Shown piece by piece: positions 10,661-21,505 of a stretch of 64,000 nucleotides of DNA (positions are counted from its first letter, which is position 1; every line of letters begins with the position of its first letter). The notes beneath the pieces are model-generated. The model saw nothing but the letters and a program-made list of their open reading frames with translations, had not been told where the DNA came from and searched no databases. The stretch is taken from assembly GCA_027186245.1 (NCBI GenBank), contig CP114492.1:10382501-10446500 (forward strand), read 5' to 3'. The stretch is from Coriaria nepalensis. Its lineage: Eukaryota > Streptophyta > Magnoliopsida > Cucurbitales > Coriariaceae. A program made the translations under genes and the position numbers.

Positions 10661-12652
10661 ATGAGACGGAGAGCTACAGATTTTCGTAGACCTGTTCGGA
10701 GGAGGTTTTCTAATGTGCTCTTGTGGGTGATCTGTGGCATTGCATTTCTACTTCTCGTCTTCGTCTTGTGTAAAGGAGGTCAGAGTGAGTCGAGGCCGGC
10801 GCTACTGAAGGTAAAAAATAAAGATAAAGCCTGTTCTTTTGTTTCAGTTAGGTTCAATTTTAGGATGTGTTTGGTTGCTAAGAAAATATGGAAGAAAAGG
10901 AAGATCTTAGATATAGAAATTTTCCTTTCCTTTCAGTTACGTAATCTAGGAGCTTGTCGAGTGAAGCTTTACTACTGAGTGAACTGATGTGAAATTCATA
11001 GATTAATCTTCTCTTTAGTTTCTTCCAATTTGATGAATGATTTTGAGATAACTTGAACGTTATTATCTCAGCAGCATTTTTCTTTCATCTAGACTGGCAT
11101 GAAGAATCCGAACTGCTAAATAATTTCCAGTCAGTATCTACTGGTTTCCATGTTTTCTAAAAATTATGAAATTTTGGACATTGTTTTTGTATTGCAGAGA
11201 TCGTATAGGCATGATAGAATTATGGAAAGCCTTAATATTACTGAAGAAATGTTGACTCCTGACTCGGTTGCCCGGCAACTAAGTGATCAGATTGCCCTTG
11301 CAAAAGCTTTCATTGTGATTGCGAAAGACAGCAATAACCTTCAATTTGCTTGGGACCTAAGCGCTCAAATCCGAAATTCACAGCTCCTTCTCTCTACTTC
11401 CGCTATAAGACGAGGACCCCTCACGGTTAGAGAAACGGAAACTGCTATACGTGACATGGCACTTCTTTTTTACCAAGCACAGCAACTCCATTACGATAGC
11501 GCCACAATGATAATGAGATTAAAAGCCAAAGTTCAAGATTTTGAAGAGCAGATGAGGTCTGTTACTGAGAAAAGCTCCAAATTCGGACAAGTTGCTGCAG
11601 AAGAAGTTCCGAAAAGTCTCTATTGCCTTGGCATTCAGCTGACCACAGAATGGTATAGAAATGAAAACTCAGAAAGAAAACTCAAAGAAAGCAAGCGAAA
11701 TGATGCAAAGAAACTTAAAGACAACAGTCTTTACCATTTCTGTGTCTTTTCAGACAACATCCTTGCTACTTCAGTTGTGGTCAACTCAACCTCTTTAAAT
11801 TCCAAAAACCCAGAAAAGCTCGTCTTCCATATCGTAACAGATCATATCAATCATGCAGCCATGAAAGCCTGGTTTACAATGAACGGTTTCAGAGGGGTAG
11901 CAGTAGATGTTCAGAAATTTGAAGACTTTAGCTGGCTTAATGCTTCTTATGTTCCTGTTCTGAAACAGCTCCAAGATTCTGAAACTCAGAATTATTACTT
12001 CTCCGGAAGTAATCAAGGTGGTGGAACCCCAATCAAGTTTCGAAATCCGAAATATCTATCCATGCTAAACCACCTCCGGTTTTATCTTCCGGAAGTCTTT
12101 CCATCTCTCAAAAAAGTGGTATTTTTAGACGATGATGTTGTTGTCCAGAGGGATCTCTCTACCCTTTTCTCCATTGATTTAAACGGTAATGTAAATGGAG
12201 CTGTAGAGACATGTATGGAGACATTCCATAGATATCACAAGTACTTAAATTACTCTCATCCTCTTATAAGAGGGCACTTTGATCCTGATGCATGTGGATG
12301 GGCGTTCGGGATGAATGTTTTCGATCTGGTTGAGTGGCGGAAAAGGAATGTGACCGGAATATACCACTATTGGCAGGAAAAGAACATTGACCGGACATTA
12401 TGGAAACTAGGTACTTTGCCGCCTGGTTTGTTGACTTTTTACGGATTGACGGAGCCGTTGGATCCCTTGTGGCATGTACTGGGGTTGGGATATACTAATG
12501 TCGATCCTCATTTGATAGAGAAAGGGGCGGTTCTGCATTACAACGGTAATTCGAAGCCGTGGTTGAAGATCGGGATAGAAAAGTACAAGGTCCTTTGGGA
12601 AAAATATGTTGATTATGCACACCCTCTATTGCAAAGCTGCAATTTCCATTGA
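10661..12652 (+). CDS. GAUT10: Galacturonosyltransferase, GAUT10/GAUT11-like (GT8)
   Basis: Golgi glycosyltransferase that transfers galacturonic acid to homogalacturonan during pectin synthesis. Two exons, 10661-10810 and 11198-12652, give 534 residues, a normal family length. A short basic cytosolic tail (MRRRATDFRRPVRRR) precedes one membrane segment (about residues 20-37), i.e. a type II protein. A stem region follows, then the GT8 domain with FLDDDVVVQ (DxD metal site, about residue 360), CGWAFGMNVFDL, and LHYNGNSKPW near residue 496. The C-terminus is CNFH, as in GAUT10. Separation of GAUT10 from GAUT11 is by resemblance remembered, not computed. Confidence 0.93.
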
Positions 12653-13025
12653 TTCGAGTTCATGCAAGATTTCATATGGTCTGAGGCAGATTAGATGAGC
12701 GAGAAGATTCATATATTTAGGGGGGTATACATTTCTTACAATTCTTACAACGACTGGTGTGTTGTTGTAAGTTAGAACAAGTATACATTTGATTTTGTTC
12801 TCGTGTGTGGTAATATATTACTTTCGAATATTATTAATTTCCTCAAATTTATATTTAACATAATATGGTACGGGTTATATCTAACACGTGGATAAAACGG
12901 CGGCGTATTTGTTTCTTAATGCACCAACGACTTCTCTTAGTTGTGAAGTAGCTCTGCCCTCGCTCCCAGCTCCTCGCACCGCATCTCCTCTCTCCCTCTC
13001 GCAAGTCTGAACAAAGCCATCAGTC
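12653..13025. other. Intergenic: GAUT 3' flank and promoter of the next gene
   Basis: AT-rich 3' flank, then a CT-rich leader (about 12960-13020) just before the next start codon. CACGTG-like motif at 12884-12890 (ACACGTGG). No gene seen. Confidence 0.45.
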
Positions 13026-14187
13026 ATGGCCACTCTAGCGGCGGCTGCAGCTCGTCAAGCCGCTACTGTAGCTCGTATTGCGTCTCCAAAGAGTCCGATT
13101 GAAGCTGCGAATCTGATTCACCGTCGCGGTCTCGCCAGCGCCGCTGGTAATTTCTAGTTCTCTATACAGGCACACGTGCACACCATTACCGAACTCAATC
13201 CCATTTTGCCATAGATCAGTATCTCAGATCCTGTTACTGTCAATTCCATTCTTTTTTTCTTCAAGTTCGAGGACGTTTTTGTGTTGCTGGAGAAAGTTAT
13301 ATTCATTCTTTATAGAACTTTTATTTTTCCGAGTGAATTTAACGGAATTAGATCGATTTGAAGATGAGTATAATCTCAAAGGAAATCAGTGATACGCTAA
13401 TCAAACTAAAGAATGAATTTTTCCAAACTCGTGTGAATTACCTTTGACCATGTTTCTAGATAGTTAGCCTTACGATTGGTTGAATAACTTGTATAACATT
13501 AGTGATGCTCAAATTTTAGCTGTAAATATGATGTCTTTATTGAGTTTACAATGTTGTCTTGTCTGTTTGATGCTTTGCAGATCACCATGGACCTCCTAAG
13601 GTTAACATTTGGGAAGACCCCTTGAGTCCATCAAAATGGAAGGAAGAGCATGTGAGTCTTCTGCTTCAAAATTACCCAATGATCTTTTCACATAGGTTAC
13701 ATGGCAGTTAGTATGAATTGGGCTTGAAAAAGTTTATGGTTAAAACGAGAGATTGAGTACTATGTCAATACCTAAGCACTAACTCTTCTTGCGCTGGCAA
13801 CTGTCCTAACCGGATGCTATAACTCTACAGTTTGTAATCGCCTCTTTGTCTGGCTGGGGAATACTTATCTTCAGTGCGTACAAATTCTTTACCGGAGGCA
13901 AAGACAAGAAGGAGGAGGTACTATTGAACAATTGATTGAACCTTTCTATTGCTCTCCTGTCTTTTTTTCTTGGGTAGTTTGACATGGCACATATTTAGGC
14001 AATAACAGAATTGATCTTTGTTCATTCTCAATGCGTTTAAATTATTGAGTCACATGTTGATGGATTAGTAGGTTAAAATCATCTAATAATTTGGTACTTG
14101 GATCTTGTACACGTTGTGAAATACTTCTCTCTTCAGACTGATATATTGTTCTTTTGATTTCAGAAACTAGTGGAAGCAAAACACTGA
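13026..14187 (+). CDS. Small mitochondrial-type membrane protein (complex IV-associated family?)
   Basis: Four exons, 13026-13146, 13581-13651, 13831-13917 and 14164-14187, encode 100 residues. The first 40 residues form an alanine- and arginine-rich presequence ending RRGLASAA. The conserved core is HHGPPKVNIWEDPLSPSKWKEEH, interrupted here only for quoting limits after VNIWEDPLSP; then one membrane segment (FVIASLSGWGILIFSAYKFF) and a charged tail. It resembles an Arabidopsis protein misleadingly annotated as a TonB-dependent heme receptor, which I recall from plant cytochrome c oxidase preparations. Single-span small subunits of this kind fit the respiratory chain. The membrane topology and targeting are visible; the complex assignment is from memory and uncertain. 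Confidence 0.75.
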
Positions 14188-14991
14188 GGTTTGGAGCTGC
14201 TGTTTTTGCCCGTAATGTTCCCATAATAAGATTCTGATTCCCATAATGTTCCCAAAACAGTGGAGAGAATTCATCATCTCTCTTGACATATCATTTTCTT
14301 GGTTTGTTCAGTTTATAAGACTTAGGTGTTTATTTTCCCTGTAATGTACTCGCACCATTTCGAAATATTGGTGGATTGACTTGTAATTTTCTCATAATAT
14401 GATGCCATTTTCGACATCCAAGGTGCTTGTTATATTTTCAATCTTCTAATAAATAGCTCCATTGTCGTCCAAAGGAGAAACAATCTCCTACAATGGTTAT
14501 ATATATGATACATTCTTGTATACAAGATCCGTTACTTTGATATAAGAGCAACTTTACTTTGATATGAGATCCGTTCCAAAAAAAAAAAGCTGTTAATTTT
14601 TGTTGTTAAACAATGGTTGGAATGTCAACCATACACCGGTATACAATATCTTTCTCTATATAAATGAAAAGGCAACAACTAACTTTGTACTTTTGGCACT
14701 AATGCATACGAAAAGACACCATTGTTTAACCATTATCATAGCTGCCAAATCCCTGAGATAATTTCAATTTCCTCAAAACTTTTCTCCAATTAACTCTTGT
14801 ACAAGTTTCATTGAAGAACAAAAGAACTACCGGACAGGACCGTGATGTTCTAGTGTATTGTCCATGAAGTTTGAAGTTGCATTAATACAAGAGAAGAGGG
14901 AACGAAAATCCGCCACTCAACATCAAACCTTATAAGTTGGGGTTACGCTAATTTACAGTAAGAAGCTATATCAACTTGACCTTTATCATCA
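14188..14991. other. Intergenic: convergent 3' flanks
   Basis: 3' flanks of the small mitochondrial protein and of the GT14 gene, which converge. AT-rich; a 10-A run near 14578. No gene or structured element seen. Confidence 0.5.
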
Positions 14992-16821
14992 TCATGTACA
15001 TTGCTTCTCAAAGGATTCTTCAGACAATAGTGTCTGAACCAGCCCCTGCAACCTCTCCACACCGGGCCCGAGCCGAAACACCGAGTAGTTCCCCCGCACA
15101 ATGCATGGGTCCGCATCATCATTAGAATTCCCAGTGCACCATGCTCCGGGGGAGAATCGAGCTTTCCGATCGAGAAGCTCTTCATCAATCTTGTCCAAAA
15201 CTGGGTCATCCTTGGCAAACTTCCGAGCAAATGGTGCCTTGCTATCCACCATTGCTTTGAAGTCCCTAATTGTTAGGAATCGAGGATGTTGCTTTGGAGG
15301 GCTGTCCCAAGCAATGTAGTGTAGGTCATGGCCTACTGCCGTGTGCCGGAATTCTTCTGTGTTGCAAATTACTGTGTGAAAATACCCTTCTGGAGAAGAC
15401 ACAAAATTTGTGTAGTACATGAGGATAGTCCTTGGGAGATTATCCCATCCCCATATACAGTACTCAGCAAAAGATCGGGTCAGTATAACCCAAGCTGAAC
15501 CTATGATACATAGAAAGAATCAAGGAACTAGTTCTCATTGTTAAAGAAAATACTGAATCGAAGAATTAATATATTGATTCTATTAAGTAAAAACTGAACC
15601 TGTAAACAATTTAAATGATGTTGGAAGCGAACGGCGTTGACTAGTCCAACCAAGGTCAGACTTCTTTGATTGGTAAAGACCAGGATCATAGATGATCGGT
15701 TTAGCTCTATGAAATCTGCAAAGGTACACATTATAAATGACTTCTGCAAACAAAAACAAAAACAAAAAAAAAAAGGGAAAAAAGCCTTGATATGGATTAT
15801 AAGAAGGCGAGCCCAGGAGTAAGCATATAACATCTTACTTACAGCTTCCACCCAGAAATTTTCGTATGTTCAATAAAATTGAGATTTCTGGGCAAGTTGG
15901 AGAAAACATGAAGCAAATCTGCACAAGGAAACAAAACAGAACTTACTTCTCTTAACAGAGTTAATAAAACCACAGCTCCTTGCATTATGGGATTCAATTG
16001 GTTAAGTTCTGTAAATAGAGCCATTAGGCCTCTTGATCAATTAGAAGTGAGAACTATAAAAGAATGAAGAATTCAGGCAAAGACCCTAATTCGAGTATAA
16101 GGCATTCAAAGAAAGAATTTACCCCATCCAACAGATTTTCAACAAACAAAAATCTAACTTTTTCAGATAATCGGATCATTTTAGTAATTCTAAAGGAAAA
16201 TTGAAACTAACCATCTTGGGTCACAAGAGGATAATCAGAAGCACTAAGATTTATAAACCAGTCCCATTCCAAGCTTTCTTTCAAGAGGATGGCTATTGCT
16301 TGAAGAGTACAAGCAATCATTGTAGGGCCCTTGTAAGTGACCAAATTAGACTGAGCCATAACACGGACATTCTCAACTTCTCGAAAAGTTGAATCTGCCT
16401 TTACCGAATTCGTCAACTCCAACCTTTCTCGAGGTGGGGCCTCAAGATCCAAATGCAGAATATATTGATTTCTTGGATGATAAACAGCTTGTAAGGTCCT
16501 CATCATTCTATGGCTATCACCTTTTGTCCCTGAAATAAGATATGCTAATCTTGGAGCAGCTGTTGTCTGAACCTCATTTGCATTTGTAGACAATCCCAAT
16601 TCCGATTCGACAAAATACCCACCTGTATACTCCGCTGGTCTTGAATATGAAATAACATCAAATGGTGTTTGTTCTCCATTATGTCTATGAGGAGGAGAAA
16701 ACAACCCACAAATGGCAGTTAAAAACAAAGTAATCGAAATGAGCAAACTTGCAAAAAAAGGGACAATCCATTTCCTGTCACTAAACATCCTTCCCGAGTG
16801 AAAATTGAAAGTTTTCCTCAT
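14992..16821 (-). CDS. GT14 glycosyltransferase, GlcAT14-like (core-2/I-branching family)
   Basis: Four exons, 16212-16821, 15843-15918, 15600-15715 and 14992-15500, give 436 residues. The ATG at 16821 starts a type II Golgi protein: short tail, then a membrane segment (WIVPFFASLLISITLFLTAI). The catalytic domain begins RLAYLISGTKGD and contains ILHLDLEAP, DWFINLSASDYPLVTQ, HRAKPIIYDPGLY and a C-terminal FSPGAWC. Plant GT14 proteins of the GlcAT14 group add glucuronic acid to type II arabinogalactan on arabinogalactan proteins; that role is inferred from family. An in-frame upstream ATG at 16980 would add 53 residues that do not look like family sequence. Confidence 0.9.
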
Positions 16822-18373
16822 ACTTAAAACGGGCGCTTCAAAACAGCTATTTTGGATTGTACAGTTCTTAATCACCTTTCCCACTAAGAACAAATCCGAG
16901 CAGCCTTCTACGGGGAGGAAGATCAAAGAGAAGCAAAGAGGTACGAAATCTGAACCAAAACCGCCTTCTTGAGTATACAAGTAACATTTAAGCTGAGGAT
17001 CTAAGTTTCCAGAGATGAAAGAGGAGTTCCCACCATAAGTACATATAAACAGAAAGCTATTCTGAAGCTACTCGGTGGCGAAAGTTACCAAAAGGGAACA
17101 GATCAAACTTAAAGCAACTTCAAGGCAGAGTATGGAGGCAAAAACGACTGCTTGTTATTAATTATGAAGAAATATATGTATGCACGTGAGTTAGAGAGTA
17201 GCGGACTTTTCTCTAAAACGCCCAGATCTCAATCAATGAAATCCTTAATTAGAGAGAGAGAGGGAGAGTTGGGATTGAATGTTTCAGATACTTACAGAGG
17301 GGAAAAAAAAACCTGAAATGGGCGATAGAGTTGAAGAAAATCGAGAACCGAATGAGGAAAACAGGAAAGAAGATAGAAAAAAGCTTAGTTATAGAAAAAA
17401 GCTTACTTTACTTGGTAGAGTAGATTCGGAGAAGATTCAGAATCAAGAAGAAGGAGAGAATGGCAAAGGATGAGCTCAATCTGGTGTTTTCCAAGAAAGT
17501 AGAAAAAGAAGGGAAATTTGTTCCTGCCTCCTTTGCTAATTTCTTGGTGAGATACGCGAACGGTGGTTGATTGCTTGCTTGCTGTAATAGAAAGATAGGG
17601 CGATAGAGAGACTAATGAGGATTAAAAGTCCGTACAAAAATGGCTGAATGGTGAATATAGTGGACTCTGATTGCTTTAATCGATGGCAAAGCTTGAAAAG
17701 AAAAGAAATATGGTTAATTAATTTGTTATTTAATTGCTTCCTGGCTGGTGTTTTCGGTTGGTCTGGGTTTCATCTTTTTCTCATCTTTTGCTTTTGCTTT
17801 TGTTCTTAATATATATATACTAGAAATATTAACCCTGCCCATGGCCCATCCTGCCTTGCCATCAATTTAAAGCGCCGCTCCTTTGCACTTGGACCCATGA
17901 TTTACGATCATAATTATTAAGCTTAACCGTCTAGATTTTAGATTGAAATTGATAATTTAAATTTTAAATTAAGATCGAATATTAATGATTATTGTCATTT
18001 GTTTATGTTCAACAAAAAAGAAAAAAAATTATGAAAAAATATGACTCTTAAATCAGTTGGAAAATGTGTTGTAAATGTGATTCGTTGAATGATCATTAGT
18101 AGCAGTAACATTACCATGATTTCGCCTATCACAATAGCAAAAAGGGGCAGAAAAGATGGCAATCATCATATACTAATGAACTCTAATGATTCTATCCAAC
18201 TCCTTGAAGGGTTTTGTAAATTCTCTACCTTTCTTTTTTATACACTAATAAAAAGGGATTGGGTAAACACAAGGAATAGAATCTGAAGAACCAATCAAGT
18301 TAATTGTACCCTTGCAGGTTGGGTGAGGTGTGAGAGGAAATAATCTCCAGCGTCTAAGAGATGCAAATTGTTT
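16822..18373. other. Gene-free spacer upstream of the GT14 gene
   Basis: Probable 5' leader and promoter of GT14 (purine-rich from 17230 to 17480, which reads as a CT-rich leader on the minus strand), then AT-rich spacer to the end of the SCAMP gene. A MYB/G-box-like GCACGTGAG occurs at 17182. No gene recognised. Confidence 0.5.
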
Positions 18374-20922
18374 TTACAGAGCAGCCATCATGGTGCCTCT
18401 TGCAGCTTCGCGTTTCATCTCTGCAGCCTTCCCGCTGCCTCGGAAATACATGTAAACTTGCTGCAAATTGGATTTGAAAAGAATAATTAATACAATGTTA
18501 AACAAAGGGACATGGATCAATCCGGAACAGAAATGCAAATTATCATCGAGTTAACAACCTGAATAACCCAGACACTGAGTAATGATTCGAGGCAGAAGAA
18601 CGCAAAACCGATCAAGTAAAATATCTGCAAGAGGAGTTATCGAGAAATGTCAAGATATCAACTAACATGGAATCGGTAGCGGTCCCTGTTTATAGTTGCT
18701 AATCTCCAATTTGACACACCATGAAATTTGGAACTAGTAAAAATCACAAAACTTACCCCAACCAAGGCTTTATCGCCCAAGAAGCTTACTGCAGGCAGGA
18801 TACCTCTGTTTCAGCCAAACCATACAATCATCAGATCCAGAGAACACAACTAAAGAAAATGTAACCTAGCATCAAAATTTCTTATTCATGTACATATATA
18901 TATATACTAGCACTTGGGCGACACAAGAGTTCTTTTGGAAGTAGAGTATAGTTCGACAAATACTAGCACTTGTTGAAATGGGCAGGATTTCATTGGGAGG
19001 CTTCCCCTAAAAGAATGATGCTATTACAATTTTTAACGTACTACAAAAAGTCTGTTTCCTAACAGTTCAAGAGAAAAGCATAAAGATCAAAGAAAACTTA
19101 CGTCAGAGAGTTCCCCTTGAAAATAATCGGAGGAGCAACAGCAGAAAAAATGCAAAAGCCAATATGGATCTGGATGGAAAATTCTTGGGTTAAGTGAGAC
19201 ACATTGTAAAATACATTATAATGAAAAGAGCAACTACCACAGCAACAGCAATGAAGCTACCCCGTAAACTAGGAAAAACAGCCCAAACTTCAAAGCACTA
19301 TCAGTCCTGTTTAATAACAAAAACATATGGAAAGAAACAAAAATTAATTGTTAATATCCAACTTATAGTCCTATTGCCTGGTAGCAGAAACAAATAATCT
19401 CCTTGCCTTGTAGCACGATAAAGGGGGCGATACCACCCAACATAGGCTCCAGGAACACCTGATATGAAGTAGATAACAGCAAGAAGCCATATTGTTGCCC
19501 CTGTCAAACAAAGAGATGTTCATAAGTGACATATGGAATAAAGCAGCCAACTAGTAAAGGTTGATGGCCGTGTAATAAGCAACGAAAGCTACCTTCGCCT
19601 TTAATCCAAGCTACAGTAGTTGCCACGACATTCCACAAGAGACATATAACAAGACCTGGAAAACATAGATGTGGTCATCAAGTAGCACAAGACAAAATCA
19701 AGAAGCATAATTTGTAACATAATTTTGTCAACTATATAGTAGATATCTCTGAGCTTAGCAAATATCATCTTGACATTTAATGAGAAACTTGACCGCCAAG
19801 ATTAAGGATGTGACATCAGCCTACCTAAATATGTCGCAAAAGCAGCATACTGAGTCTTCTGCAGATGGAGTGGTATTTCATTGGCAATGTCATGGTGGAT
19901 AAGGGGGAAAAACGGCGGCCAGTTCTTATCCTCTAGTACAATTCCAGCTGTCAAATAAAAACAATGAATTAACAACTAACTCGCAAAAACCCAACAATTA
20001 CTGTTCTAACTTCTAACAATTACAAATACCACGGGATACAGCATCTTCCCTCCGTTTAATTTCCTGCGCATCACAGATAAGGACAGTAAAATGCAAAGAT
20101 ATTGCATAATCCATATCACATGAATATGAAGTATTTCAACGATCTCCAAATGAGATCTTTCTCCTTTAGCTTTCAACGATCCATATTACAGATAAGGACT
20201 GTAAAGTTACCTGTTCTCTCCTTTTCAATTCAGCCTCTTTAGCTTTGAGTTCCTTCTCCCTAGACTTATAATCCTAAATTTAAAAAGGAACCAAATCCAT
20301 TTTTAAGAGAAACACATCGAGTAGTACACATGAATAAGGCGGATAAGTATCATAAAATACATAATGTACCTTCGAATTATCAAGAGGTATATCAATGGTC
20401 GCACCGCGACCATAAGGTTCAGGAGGTAAAGGTGAGAGGTTCTTTGAGCTTGCAGGTGGAACATTTCCACCCTGCCAAAAAAATATATATATATATATAT
20501 AATAATAATAAGAAGAAGAAAAGATATGCAGTGAAACAAGATGCCCATGCTGCTATGCAAGCATCAATAATAATTCAGACGCGCTACATTACAGAGATTA
20601 CGATAAAAGAAGATAGAATGAGAAAAGTTGAATTTTAGAAAGTAGATCGGACTCTGTCCCCAGATCTTGGGATCCATTAAACCGAGATCAACATGAACGA
20701 AACCTATTTCTAAATCATGCCGAGTAAACAAAAAGAAAGAAAGAAAAAGGTAAGGATCGACATGATCCGATGTAAATACAGATACATGAAACCATCAGAC
20801 CGACATTGTTCCAACCTCAGCATGGAGGTAAAGATAGAGGATGAAGAAGCAGAAAAATAAGAACTAACCGAAAAGGGATTGAGGTCCTCCTCGGCGAAAG
20901 GATTGGCATCGTAGCGACTCAT
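18374..20922 (-). CDS. SCAMP: Secretory carrier-associated membrane protein
   Basis: Four-span vesicle-trafficking membrane protein of the post-Golgi and plasma-membrane recycling route. Twelve exons (20869-20922, 20370-20471, 20211-20273, 20030-20063, 19825-19947, 19593-19655, 19407-19500, 19261-19306, 19102-19169, 18757-18805, 18559-18624, 18374-18460) total 849 nt, 282 residues. Features in order: NPF repeats (ANPF, LNPF) for EH-domain binding, [11 protein letters not shown], a coiled coil ([21 protein letters not shown]), four hydrophobic spans with the linker [16 protein letters not shown], and the C-terminal [15 protein letters not shown]. The intron between exons 7 and 8 has a GC donor (AAG|GCAAGG at 19406); no GT donor there keeps the frame. 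Confidence 0.94.
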
Positions 20923-21505
20923 GGGGATAAACCAGAAGATCTGAATAAGCGGAACCAGCAACGAATCCGCGGGGGTGGTAATGTGAGTATGAAGGTGGTT
21001 CTAGGTCCGATCAGATGATAAGAGGCAAATGGAAGGTAGAAGGGAGTTGGGTTTTTTGGTGTGGATTGTTTCCAGGGAAATACGAAACGGCAAACTGTTT
21101 GGCGCCTCGCTGACTCAAAACGTATGAACACGAAAGGTGCTTTAATTATCATAGTTTTCATGCCTTTTTGAGGGTTAATTTGGTTTTAAACCGACCCGTT
21201 AAATTCTGATTTATCCCTAAATAAAAATTATAAATATCACGTGACAGGCAGGCTGGTATATTTATTTATTTTATTTTTTATTTTTTTACTCGATCTGAAT
21301 TACCTGATTCAACCGCCAAAATTAACCAAAAACAAAAAGGATTAAACAAAATTACCAGAATTATTTTGGTTAAACTGTATGTATATATGTACCGCACGTT
21401 AGTAACCAGTTAAATATGATCATTGGATTTTAAAAAAATTAATCTAACGATGGTAAAAAAAAAAATTGAATTCCCACCATCCTTTGTTCATTTGGAAATC
21501 TAAAG
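20923..21505. other. Intergenic: SCAMP promoter and SRF 3' flank
   Basis: Minus-strand promoter of SCAMP to about 21180 and 3' flank of the next minus-strand gene. A CACGTG core at 21239-21243 (TCACGTGAC). No gene seen. Confidence 0.5.

Noticed and set aside
16822..16980. Upstream start for the GT14 protein
   Set aside because: Adds 53 residues unlike the family; the ATG at 16821 places a normal type II anchor near the N-terminus.
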